Assembly: GCA_023228875.1 (NCBI GenBank)
Contig: JALOAG010000026.1
Coordinates: 1-11,232, forward strand
Source: Bacteroidia bacterium
GTDB taxonomy: Bacteria > Bacteroidota > Bacteroidia > NS11-12g > UBA955
Reading direction: 5' to 3'
Length of the DNA stretch: 11,232 nucleotides
Position numbers and translations under genes: made by a program. This document shows, piece by piece, positions 1 to 6,681 of the stretch. Under the pieces are notes generated by a model that was not told the DNA's origin, did no database searches, and worked only from the letters and a program-made list of their open reading frames with translations. Each line of letters opens with the position of its first letter. The stretch's first letter is position 1.

Positions 1-11
1 TGCTTCCATTT

Positions 12-50
12 ATGAACGACTTAGTCGTCGAACTTAAAAAAATAATATAA
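12..50 (+). pseudogene. Remnant of the start of a small MNDLV-type gene
   Basis: An ATG opens a 12-residue frame (MNDLVVELKKII) that then stops. Its first 14 bases are identical to the start of the frameshifted relic at 9731 and close to the start of the 87-residue gene at 10853 (MRDLV). No ribosome binding site can be seen in the 11 bases available upstream. It reads as the 5' stump of another copy of that small gene family, with the remainder replaced by AT-rich leader DNA. A 14-base match is short, so shared ancestry is an inference. Confidence 0.3.
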
Positions 51-60
51 TAAATTAATT

Positions 61-119
61 GCGCTCTGTTACATCTTAAACAGCGCTCTCAAAGAAAGGA
101 GAAAAATATACAAAAGATG
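61..119 (+). promoter_or_regulatory. Possible regulatory leader hairpin of the transporter gene
   Basis: GCGCT (61-65) plus GTT (68-70) can pair with AAC (79-81) plus AGCGC (82-86), giving an 8-bp stem with a 2-base bulge and an 8-base loop. The loop bases CATCTT (72-77) are exactly complementary to AAGATG (114-119), which contains the start codon at 117. The Shine-Dalgarno site AAAGGAG (95-101) lies 15 bases before that start, unusually far, as if a fold brings them together. A preQ1-sensing element would make sense before this gene, but I could not fit the consensus of a known preQ1 riboswitch class. A TATAAT at 46-51 could be the -10 element, without a good -35. Confidence 0.3.
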
Positions 120-938
120 AAAAAGACAAGAAAAGGAGTTTTGACTCCAAAACGTTCCGGCTGGTTCACAGTAATAACCGCAATTTCGGTAATCGGAACA
201 ATGATGGCTGGTATCCTTACTACCTACTTATCAGGACCAGTAAATGGGTCCGGGGGCTGGATACAAGCTTCCGCCGGCCTGATAAGTTTCGCACTCATTT
301 ACGTAACAAGCGATATCATATCTGAAATATACGGGTACCGCGCGTCGCGATTAGTTGCTTTCATTAATATGGGAGCAAGCATACTATTAACGATACTTAT
401 GGCACTCGCGTGGGGATTTAGCACATTTATCGCTGATTTTAATAACTTGGCAGTAAATACTGCACCATTCGGTGAGCCTGCGACTTATGAAAGCGTAGGG
501 CTCATGCAATTTATGGCGCAAAAGTTCTTCGGGGTAGGAGAAGGTAATATTCCGGCAGCTGGTCCAATTATATTATTATGGGGCTGGGTTGTAGCAATGT
601 TAGGTGACTGGGTAAATGATTTAGTATTCAAGCACATGAAACAACGCGATGGTAATGGCAGTTTCTTTAAACGCTCATTTTTATCGAGCGTTGTAGGACA
701 GCTTATTGATGTTATCGTATTTGTACCAGTATTGGTAGCTTTTGCAATTACGCCGTTTGCTTGGCAAAACGGATCATTCTTACTAACAGTGGGGATCATG
801 GCAGTATGGCAACTGGTATTTAAATTAGGTGTTGAAATTATCGTCTACCCAGTAGCATTATTATTAAAGAAACAAATGCATTTTATCGAAGGTGACGAAA
901 GTTACGAAACAAGCTCAAGTAATCATATTTTAGGTTAA
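117..938 (+). CDS. yhhQ: YhhQ/VUT-family 7-deazaguanine (queuosine precursor) transporter
   Basis: A 273-residue integral membrane protein, probably importing preQ0/preQ1-type 7-deazaguanine bases across the host membrane. Hydrophobic segments lie at about 17-38, 51-66, 81-108, 148-165, 190-213 and 221-250. The family signature is present: TSDIISEIYGYRASR (64-78), a WVND motif ending at D168, and a conserved helix from R186 through GQLID (194-198). The length fits the family. The C-terminal tail (about 251-273) is polar. It is the only gene between the window's left edge and the terminator at 941-980, so it may end an upstream unit. YhhQ proteins are known preQ0/preQ1 transporters in bacteria and occur in phages with deazaguanine DNA modification, which fits the transglycosylase gene at 4167. 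The exact base transported cannot be read from sequence. Confidence 0.87.
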   Translation: MKKTRKGVLTPKRSGWFTVITAISVIGTMMAGILTTYLSGPVNGSGGWIQASAGLISFALIYVTSDIISEIYGYRASRLVAFINMGASILLTILMALAWGFSTFIADFNNLAVNTAPFGEPATYESVGLMQFMAQKFFGVGEGNIPAAGPIILLWGWVVAMLGDWVNDLVFKHMKQRDGNGSFFKRSFLSSVVGQLIDVIVFVPVLVAFAITPFAWQNGSFLLTVGIMAVWQLVFKLGVEIIVYPVALLLKKQMHFIEGDESYETSSSNHILG

Positions 939-940
939 AG

Positions 941-981
941 AGAAAGAAAAAGATAATTTATGGGATTATCTTTTTTCTTTA
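941..981 (+). terminator. AT-rich intrinsic terminator after the transporter gene
   Basis: Positions 943-957 pair with 965-980: 15 base pairs with one bulged T and a 7-base loop (TTATGGG). The 3' arm is itself a T-run interrupted by a single C. The stem is nearly all A-T, so termination may be partial, but it sits 3 bases after the stop codon and just before the promoter at 991, as expected of a unit boundary. Confidence 0.6.
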
Positions 982-990
982 CTATATCAC

Positions 991-1019
991 TTGACCTTTG
1001 TTAAATTACATAGTATAAT
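991..1019 (+). promoter_or_regulatory. Sigma-A-type promoter for the polymerase operon
   Basis: The -35 is TTGACC (991-996), followed by a 17-base spacer and a perfect -10, TATAAT (1014-1019). A second TATAAT (1020-1025) abuts the first. The downstream AATATAAAGAAAG stretch recurs in the other promoters of the window. A small CCCT/AGGG hairpin (1037-1049) overlaps the Shine-Dalgarno site of the gene at 1061. Confidence 0.85.
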
Positions 1020-1060
1020 TATAATATAAAGAAAGACCCTGATAAAGGGAGGTAAATGAA

Positions 1061-1564
1061 ATGAATTATTTGAAAATCAATGGAAAATGGTTATCTTCTT
1101 ACAAGACGATAATCGATGAAAGGGGTAAAAAATATTTTATCCATTTAGAAACCACCGAAGATTTCGGTAATACAAAAGGGGCTGTTGCAATTCCTGATGA
1201 AGACATTATTCGTGTCACTTTAAGTGCGCGCAAGTTGTTAGAACAACAAGGCGAGACAGTTTTTGTTTACGCAATAGATAATCTTGAATTAGAAGAACCA
1301 GCAGAAGCACCAACGGAAGAAAAAGTATCTCTCGCACCTGTTAAAAAAGAGAAACATGACCCAACAGTAGAACTTGATATTGATTCTTTACAAAAGTTCA
1401 TGCTATCCCGCGGGGTTAGCAATGTTCATCTTGCACAGTTGTTTGGGTTTGACGGCGAGCGCATATATTACGGTTCAAAAATTGTTGTCGGTAAATTAAA
1501 ACCGCGCTATTCACAGATCGTCCGCGCAGCTAAAAAATATGATTATTTCAAAAGGTATTTATAA
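1061..1564 (+). CDS. Unknown protein with HTH-like C-terminal domain
   Basis: I do not recognise the family of this 167-residue protein. The start is set by GGGAGGT (1047-1053), 7 bases upstream; the ATG at 1056 is followed almost at once by a stop. Residues 1-72 look like a small beta-rich domain, 73-100 are an acidic, Pro/Glu/Lys-rich linker, and 105-167 form a helical unit. That unit has an HTH-like rhythm: SLQKFMLSRGVSNVHLAQLFG, a short connection, then KPRYSQIVRAAKKY. This suggests a DNA-binding C-terminus. It is the first gene after the promoter at 991, and its stop overlaps the next start (TAATG). With the AbrB-type gene that follows it may regulate the operon or help load the polymerase; both roles are inference. 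Confidence 0.75.
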   Translation: MNYLKINGKWLSSYKTIIDERGKKYFIHLETTEDFGNTKGAVAIPDEDIIRVTLSARKLLEQQGETVFVYAIDNLELEEPAEAPTEEKVSLAPVKKEKHDPTVELDIDSLQKFMLSRGVSNVHLAQLFGFDGERIYYGSKIVVGKLKPRYSQIVRAAKKYDYFKRYL

Positions 1565-1722
1565 TGAATAAAAACCAATTGGTTTTAGTAGAGCGCATAA
1601 TCGACAGTAAAGGTCGTATACTATTACCTAAACAAGTCTTAGACAGTTTAAACTGGGGACCAGGTGATAAGGTGACGTTTGCTATTGAAAAAGAAAAAGT
1701 TATTATTACGAGGCGCGTATGA
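1564..1722 (+). CDS. AbrB/SpoVT (MazE-like) swapped-hairpin DNA-binding protein
   Basis: A 52-residue protein, short enough to be missed by length cut-offs. It carries the classic AbrB/SpoVT swapped-hairpin pattern: IIDSKGRILLPKQVLDSLNW (12-31), then GPGDKVTFAIEKEKVIITRR. Such proteins dimerise through interleaved beta-hairpins and bind DNA as transcription regulators or as antitoxins. No toxin gene of the usual size follows; the next gene is the DNA polymerase, so a stand-alone regulator is more likely. The ATG overlaps the previous stop by one base (TAATG), and its stop overlaps the polymerase start (ATGA), so translation is probably coupled. It may bind the operon's own promoter at 991, but no operator can be assigned. 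Confidence 0.85.
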   Translation: MNKNQLVLVERIIDSKGRILLPKQVLDSLNWGPGDKVTFAIEKEKVIITRRV

Positions 1723-4097
1723 GTTTTATATTGTTTGATATAGAAGTGTTCAAGCACAATTTTCTCTGCGGGTTCAAAAATTATGAGACCGGCGAACGCG
1801 TGCGGATATGGGACGATTATGACGCGGTAGTAGAATACGTGCACCAGTATAGTAAAACACATATGTTTGTTGGTTATAACAATCACCGGTATGATGATCA
1901 TATTATTAATGCGATTATGAAGCGCCAAGACCCTTATATAATTTCTAACGATATTATTAATAATCGACACAAGTCGAATTGGGCGCGTGTGCCTTATGCG
2001 AGCATTGACGTGGCTGCGTTATTAGCGATGGGTAATTCTTTAAAATTGCTTGAGAGCGATTTAGGGTTATCTATTGAAGAATCAAATATATCGTTTGAAA
2101 TACAGCGACCGTTAACTGCAGAGGAAAAAATAGAAACAGAAAACTATAACGACCACGACATTGACGCATTAGAAGTGGTGTTCAAAATTGTGGCACAAAC
2201 TTCACTACGCACAAAATTCGATATGATTAATTATTTTAAACTTGACCTCCGCAGCAATATACGCAAGCCCCTGCCAACAATTATGGCGCTCGGGCTGGGT
2301 GCGAAGCGAGGATATCATGATCGTAAATCGTGGACAACGTATCCGAATTTACAAGTAGATGATGAAACACGCGAGTTTTTAGAAAAGGAGCAATATTTAA
2401 CAAATAGTCGTACTTTTTTATTAGCCGGTATCCCGCATAAAATGGGTTTAGGTGGCTTACACGGCGCGGTTAGTAATCATCGTGAGAAATGGGGATACTT
2501 ATTGGACGTCCGCGGTTATTATACCTTAATCCAGCTTCTCTATAGGCTCTTATCGCGCTCACTCGGGGAAGAAGGGTACGACAAAGTATGGGAATTATAT
2601 CACGATCGAATTCGCCGTGATGAAAACGGTGACGCGACCGCCAACTCTTTAAAAGAGGGTGTTTTATCCATTTGGGGTGCGGTACGTAATGAATATCATT
2701 TATTGTATGATCCATCAATTGCCGTATTAATCACTCTCACCGGGCAGGCGTTTCTTGTCGACCTCGTGCAACAAATTGAACCTTACATTGATCTTATTCA
2801 ATCGAATACGGACGGTATTTTTATCGTTCCAAAAGACCGGATCAAGGGCGGCGAGTACGACATGAAAATGCGAGCCGCGGTAGAAAAATGGAAAGAGAGA
2901 ACCGGCTTTGAGTTAAAAATTGACGAGTTTTCAAACTTGTGGCAAAAAGATGTTAATAATTATGCTTGTATTATTAATGGCAAAAAAATTAAAGCCAAAG
3001 GTGGATATATTAACGCGTGGCAAGCAGATCAAACAGAGTTTTTGTACTCCATTGGGCGTTGGCATAAGCAAGGATCGGTCGTGGATAAAGCGCTGGTTAA
3101 TTATTTCATTTATGATACACCGCTTGCGGAAACAATTAATAACGAGACCGATTTAAGCATGTTTCAATATACGGCACGTAAAGTCGGTGCCAATTTTACG
3201 GATGTTTTGTTAAGAGAAACGAACAAGGAGACCGGAGAAATAGTTTATCACAAGGTTTTCCAACAAACAAATCGCGTATTCGCTGTTAAACCGGATTATA
3301 AAATTAATAAATGGGAATTCGTTAAAGTAAAACCGCGCGATTATTCTAAAACAAAAGCTGATGCCAAAACCGGCGAGAGCGCAGAAGAAGTAATTATGCG
3401 TGAACAAAGAAACGGAATTAAATATCATGACCCCGCAACTGGTGAATTATTAATTGATACCGGTTTACAACAGGTCGCTTTAATACCATCGATGCCGGAG
3501 GATGTTTTTGTTTACAATAGAGATATGAATGACCCTGGTGCAACTGAATACATTTTAAAAAGACTTGATCGAGAACATTATATTAACGACGCACAAAAAA
3601 AATTAAACGATTATTTAGGAATCAAACCAGAACGGGTCAGGAAACCCCGTAACCAAAAAATAACTATTCACGTATATAATGAACAAGAGTTTACGGATTT
3701 AGAACTACTGTTAAAAGGTGAAAAAGAATGGGTGCGAGATGAAGGAATGATCGGTGAATTGCAATATAGTAAGAATGAAGATCTTTTAACAATTATAAAT
3801 AAAGAAAAAACATTTACTTTAAAATTAGAGAAAAATATCTTGATACAGCCGCTTGTCGATAAAGAAAGCAATAATAATATATTGCCGACAATAAAGATGC
3901 GGCGCACGCGCCGGTCCAAAGAAGAAATCCGCGTCGACGACAAACATGTGATCGTGATTGCTGACTGCGGGGATTATGGGATAGAGATCGGTTTGTTCAA
4001 GGGTAAAAGTTTAAAACTGATTGACCAAAACGTGGTTAAAACATTAGAACACGCTCAGGAGATTGCCGGTAATTGGATTATGAAAATTATTGCGTAA
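1719..4097 (+). CDS. Family B DNA polymerase with 3'-5' exonuclease domain
   Basis: Replicative polymerase of 792 residues. Exonuclease motifs are complete: FDIE (D7, E9), VGYNNHRYDD (51-60) and YNDHD (143-147), so proofreading should be active. The polymerase part has LGGLHGA (244-250), motif A as DVRGYYTLI (263-271), motif B as LKEGVLSIWGAVRN (311-324) followed by YHLLYDP, and motif C as SNTDG (362-366). The motifs are divergent: the usual SLYP of motif A is GYYT, the conserved Asn and Tyr of motif B are Leu and Trp, and the first Asp of motif C is Asn. The catalytic Asp residues D263 and D365 remain. Residues from about 500 on form a long, charged C-terminal region I cannot assign. It starts inside the stop of the AbrB-type gene (ATGA). 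The set is typical of phage polymerases of low-GC Gram-positive hosts. Confidence 0.88.
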   Translation: MSFILFDIEVFKHNFLCGFKNYETGERVRIWDDYDAVVEYVHQYSKTHMFVGYNNHRYDDHIINAIMKRQDPYIISNDIINNRHKSNWARVPYASIDVAALLAMGNSLKLLESDLGLSIEESNISFEIQRPLTAEEKIETENYNDHDIDALEVVFKIVAQTSLRTKFDMINYFKLDLRSNIRKPLPTIMALGLGAKRGYHDRKSWTTYPNLQVDDETREFLEKEQYLTNSRTFLLAGIPHKMGLGGLHGAVSNHREKWGYLLDVRGYYTLIQLLYRLLSRSLGEEGYDKVWELYHDRIRRDENGDATANSLKEGVLSIWGAVRNEYHLLYDPSIAVLITLTGQAFLVDLVQQIEPYIDLIQSNTDGIFIVPKDRIKGGEYDMKMRAAVEKWKERTGFELKIDEFSNLWQKDVNNYACIINGKKIKAKGGYINAWQADQTEFLYSIGRWHKQGSVVDKALVNYFIYDTPLAETINNETDLSMFQYTARKVGANFTDVLLRETNKETGEIVYHKVFQQTNRVFAVKPDYKINKWEFVKVKPRDYSKTKADAKTGESAEEVIMREQRNGIKYHDPATGELLIDTGLQQVALIPSMPEDVFVYNRDMNDPGATEYILKRLDREHYINDAQKKLNDYLGIKPERVRKPRNQKITIHVYNEQEFTDLELLLKGEKEWVRDEGMIGELQYSKNEDLLTIINKEKTFTLKLEKNILIQPLVDKESNNNILPTIKMRRTRRSKEEIRVDDKHVIVIADCGDYGIEIGLFKGKSLKLIDQNVVKTLEHAQEIAGNWIMKIIA

Positions 4098-4114
4098 CCA
4101 CCTGCTTGATTCCC

Positions 4115-4143
4115 TTGACTTTTATTAGAATATATCATATAAT
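4115..4143 (+). promoter_or_regulatory. Sigma-A-type promoter for the transglycosylase/nuclease unit
   Basis: The -35 is TTGACT (4115-4120), then a 17-base spacer and TATAAT (4138-4143). The TATATAGAAAGAAGG that follows matches the leaders of the promoters at 9011 and 10797. The Shine-Dalgarno site GAAGG lies a few bases before the ATG at 4167. Confidence 0.85.
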
Positions 4144-4166
4144 AATTATATAGAAAGAAGGTAAAA

Positions 4167-5285
4167 ATGATTAAATTAGCAAGTATTACACCAGTGAAGG
4201 ACATTAAATTAGGATTAGAAGAACCGATTGCAATGTTTTTAACCCATCTTGTTTTACAGCACCCGGATTACGCGCTTGCCGCGCGCGAATATGAAGGATA
4301 TAAGATTTTAGATAACTCATTAATTGAATTAGGTTCGGCGATGAGTTTAGATAAAGTGCTGCTCGCGGCAAATATTATTGACGCCGATGAAATAGTTTTG
4401 CCGGACGCATTTCAAAAGCGGGGGGAAACATATGAATTAGTGGTTAAGGCGTTGGAAGAATTGGAAACAAAAACCTTACCGAAAAAATATAAAATTATGG
4501 TCGTCGCACAAGGTAGCGACAAGGACGAATTTTATAAGAGCTTTAAAGAACTGGCAGCGCTACCTGGCGTTGATGTTATCGGGGTACCAAAGATACAAAA
4601 AGAACGGGTAACTTATGGTGACCTTTTTAAAACCACTACTAAAGAAATACATTTTCTTGGTTGCCCAGAAAGTTTAGATGAGATCCGACAAATGAGCGAT
4701 TATCTTTTAACACGAGTGCGATCAATCGACACGTGTATTCCCGCGCTCAATTCGATTTTAACGGACGACCCATGGGAAAAGCGCCCCACGGACTATACTA
4801 TAAATCTGCACACTGATCGAGTCGATGTGTGCAATTATCGGCGGATCGTTGGTGGGGTAAAAAAATATGTCAGGGAACGAAAAAATAATAATATTTATAT
4901 TTATTTGGCAGGACCTTTATTTACGAACGCTGAACGCCGAGCGCGCCATGAAGAAGCGCATTGGTTACGCATTTTCGGTTACCAAGTTTTTAACCCGTTA
5001 GAACTTAATGAAAGTGGAGTTGATCCAAGTTTGTTTTTTGAAAAAGATTTAGAAGCGATGAAAAAATGCGACGTGGTAATTTTAACTGCAGACAATTTTG
5101 ACAGCGGAACAATGGTGGAACTCGGTTGGTTTTTCGCTAAAAATAAAAGAGTTATCACGATATGGAGCGATATGCGGCACGAGTTAATTCCTAATTTGTT
5201 TGTGCGTGGTGCAGCCTCAAGCGGTAAAAATGTTATATTACCTGAATTTGATATTACGAGGATCGATAAGATAATTAATGGTTAA
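4167..5285 (+). CDS. dpdA: TGT/DpdA-like base transglycosylase fused to a nucleoside 2-deoxyribosyltransferase domain
   Basis: A 372-residue, two-domain protein. Residues 1 to about 225 follow the order of conserved TGT-fold motifs: LDNSLIELG (D49, in the place of the DSGGFQ Asp), VLPDAF (D80), VVAQG (Q115, equivalent to the substrate-binding Gln of IVQGG), IGVPK (138-142), HFLGCPESLDE (162-172) and IDTCIPA (D188, in the place of the catalytic Asp of FDCVLP). The usual CxCxxC zinc site of tRNA enzymes is not seen, which argues for a divergent, DpdA-like enzyme acting on DNA rather than tRNA. Residues about 243-335 match nucleoside 2-deoxyribosyltransferases: IYIYLAGPLFTNAERR, GYQVFNPLE, CDVVIL, and DSGTMVELGWFFAKNKRVI with the likely nucleophile E318. 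The likely role is exchange of guanine for a 7-deazaguanine in phage DNA, with the second domain releasing, transferring or checking the base. The next gene overlaps by 8 bases. Confidence 0.8.
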   Translation: MIKLASITPVKDIKLGLEEPIAMFLTHLVLQHPDYALAAREYEGYKILDNSLIELGSAMSLDKVLLAANIIDADEIVLPDAFQKRGETYELVVKALEELETKTLPKKYKIMVVAQGSDKDEFYKSFKELAALPGVDVIGVPKIQKERVTYGDLFKTTTKEIHFLGCPESLDEIRQMSDYLLTRVRSIDTCIPALNSILTDDPWEKRPTDYTINLHTDRVDVCNYRRIVGGVKKYVRERKNNNIYIYLAGPLFTNAERRARHEEAHWLRIFGYQVFNPLELNESGVDPSLFFEKDLEAMKKCDVVILTADNFDSGTMVELGWFFAKNKRVITIWSDMRHELIPNLFVRGAASSGKNVILPEFDITRIDKIING

Positions 5286-5634
5286 TCCTCTCAAGAAAGT
5301 GGCAGTGCGGGACAAACGCCACCAAACAGAAAACTCGCGGTTGAAGCCCGCCATTTATCGTTATTTAGATAAACGATTAGGAAAAAACAATTATGAACGA
5401 AACAAGAATCACGGCAATCGCTACAGCCGAGAGGGGCGTCCTGATTTAGAAATAATATATAAAGGAAAAACTTATTATTTTGAGTTGAAGGATCCCCGTG
5501 GCGAATTATCGTCTGCGCAGTTGAGCACGATTGCGCGTTACGAAAAACTTGGAACAACGATTCATGTTATTACCACGCTTGAGGAATTTAAGAAAATATG
5601 GGAAGAAAAGTGCGAAGAAGTCAAGATCACTTGA
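5278..5634 (+). CDS. VRR-NUC domain nuclease
   Basis: A 118-residue protein consisting almost entirely of a VRR-NUC domain, the virus-type replication-repair nuclease fold of the PD-(D/E)XK group. The expected residues are present: E18 in the opening helix (TENSRLKPAIYRYL), then GRPDL (53-57, catalytic D56), FELK (E69 and K71), and Q81 in LSSAQ. A closing strand HVITTLEEF also fits. Small phage VRR-NUC proteins are commonly found near a SNF2-like helicase in low-GC Gram-positive phages, and one lies at 7217 here; they are thought to process branched or recombining DNA. The start overlaps the stop of the transglycosylase gene. The last bases overlap the -35 element of the next promoter. Confidence 0.88.
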   Translation: MVNPLKKVAVRDKRHQTENSRLKPAIYRYLDKRLGKNNYERNKNHGNRYSREGRPDLEIIYKGKTYYFELKDPRGELSSAQLSTIARYEKLGTTIHVITTLEEFKKIWEEKCEEVKIT

Positions 5635-5659
5635 GTATTGACATTTAATCACATATAAT
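5631..5659 (+). promoter_or_regulatory. Sigma-A-type promoter overlapping the end of the nuclease gene
   Basis: The -35 is TTGAGT (5631-5636), overlapping the TGA stop of the nuclease gene, with a 17-base spacer and TATAAT (5654-5659). It is the weakest match among the promoters of this window. A better-looking TTGACA at 5638-5643 leaves only 10 bases to that -10 and so is unlikely to be used. Two purine-rich ribosome binding sites follow before the ATG at 5684. Confidence 0.65.
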
Positions 5660-5683
5660 ATAAGGAGAAAAGGAGAGAGATAT

Positions 5684-6049
5684 ATGAGAGATTATAAATG
5701 GTTCTTTGATTCAATTGAAGAACATGTTACAGGTTTTAATAAACACTTACAGGAAGAAATTGATGGGTACAGCAACAGTATTGCCGAGCACTCCGAAGGC
5801 TTAGAAGTCTTGACTGCCGCCAATGCCTGTCCAAACATCCGCAAACAATTTGAAACGATTATTGAGCGGCATACCGTGGCGCTCGCGGAGCGCGAGAAAC
5901 ACTTGAGCGGTGCTAACGAATCGTTTGCGAAAGTGTTATCTTTGAGAACAGAGGTGATTGACAAAAAGAGCGCCAAGTTTATTGAAGCGATGGCAGCTAT
6001 TTTACAATTAACACCTCCGGAGGAAACGGATAAAGAAAGGAGCGAATAA
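5684..6049 (+). CDS. Unknown helical, coiled-coil-like protein
   Basis: A 121-residue protein that I do not recognise. It is charged and almost certainly all-helical. Residues about 8-40 and 56-108 show hydrophobic positions spaced as in coiled coils, and the tail (about 109-121) is acidic and probably disordered. There is no signal peptide or membrane segment. AGGAG (5671-5675) lies 8 bases before the ATG. The tail is encoded over a 10-base palindrome, CCTCCGGAGG (6014-6023), which may be chance. The next gene begins one base after the stop, so the two form one unit. A structural or adaptor role in replication is possible, but nothing in the sequence proves it. Confidence 0.72.
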   Translation: MRDYKWFFDSIEEHVTGFNKHLQEEIDGYSNSIAEHSEGLEVLTAANACPNIRKQFETIIERHTVALAEREKHLSGANESFAKVLSLRTEVIDKKSAKFIEAMAAILQLTPPEETDKERSE

Positions 6050-6050
6050 A

Positions 6051-6668
6051 ATGGTAACTGATTTATTAACAACAATCGTTTTAAAAGTTATTGAGGAAAA
6101 ACCAATTGTTCGCATTAACGACGTATGGGTAGCAGTAAACGAAATACAGTTCGGTTACAGCCGTGCTAAAGTATTAGAAGTATTACAAGCGCTCGGGTTT
6201 GAAAAACGTCACGTAATGTTATATGACAAAAAAGGCAGAAGTAGCACGCTCACGTGTTATGTGCGTGGCGAATTTAATCCGGAAGATAAGCCTTTAATTG
6301 GTCCTATCATCAAAAATAGCGAGTTAAATAAGCGTTTTGCACGCGAATTTTTAAAAGATTTAAAAGACCGTTTTATCAAGGAACAATTACCTGCGGCATT
6401 AAAAATTGACCCGCCGTTTTTTGATCTCAACGAGGTCGACGGGAAGCTCACGTTCTTTTTTACTCGGGAAAAATTACGAAAGATACTTTCACTCACGTGG
6501 TATACGGAGGGAAAAACAACTCGTAACGGTGTCTTAATACTTGCGCGCACTATCGGGCAACTATCTGAAGATTTTTATTTCAGAAAAAATACTTATTTTA
6601 AAAATGCAGCCAACGAGAACCGGGCACGGATTGAAGATAAATTAATTTATCAATATACTTTTAAATAA
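6051..6668 (+). CDS. Unknown protein, possible winged-helix N-terminus
   Basis: A 205-residue soluble protein of unrecognised family. Residues 1-72 have a helix-helix-helix then beta-hairpin pattern: TTIVLKVIEE, NDVWVAVNEI, SRAKVLEVLQALGF, then VMLYDKKGRSSTLTCYV. This resembles a winged helix and would suit DNA binding. The remainder, about 90-205, is basic and mixed alpha/beta, with a motif FFFTREKLRKILSLTWYTEG and an Arg/Asn-rich end. The start is supported by AAAGGAG (6036-6042), 8 bases before the ATG. It is co-transcribed with the preceding gene and lies between the nuclease and helicase modules, so a nucleic-acid-related role is plausible but unproven. Confidence 0.75.
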   Translation: MVTDLLTTIVLKVIEEKPIVRINDVWVAVNEIQFGYSRAKVLEVLQALGFEKRHVMLYDKKGRSSTLTCYVRGEFNPEDKPLIGPIIKNSELNKRFAREFLKDLKDRFIKEQLPAALKIDPPFFDLNEVDGKLTFFFTREKLRKILSLTWYTEGKTTRNGVLILARTIGQLSEDFYFRKNTYFKNAANENRARIEDKLIYQYTFK

Positions 6669-6681
6669 AGAAGTATATGGC

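Noticed and set aside
16..28. Small palindrome ACGAC-TTA-GTCGT at the left edge as a terminator
   Set aside because: A 5-bp stem followed by A residues, not T; it lies inside the repeated gene start.
61..119. Known preQ1 riboswitch (class I, II or III)
   Set aside because: A hairpin and purine-rich tail are present, but I could not fit the conserved loop and A-rich tail of class I or the pseudoknot with the ribosome binding site of class II; kept only as an unassigned regulatory leader.
1548..1970. Minus-strand open frames of 68-140 residues, here and at several other places
   Set aside because: All lie antisense within well-supported + strand genes, lack ribosome binding sites and have no recognisable domains.
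2920..3156. 78-residue + strand frame inside the polymerase gene
   Set aside because: It lies out of frame within coding sequence that is clearly polymerase, and has unnatural composition and no binding site.
5638..5659. TTGACA as -35 of the promoter before 5684
   Set aside because: It leaves only 10 bases to TATAAT (5654-5659); TTGAGT at 5631 gives the same 17-base spacer as every other promoter here.
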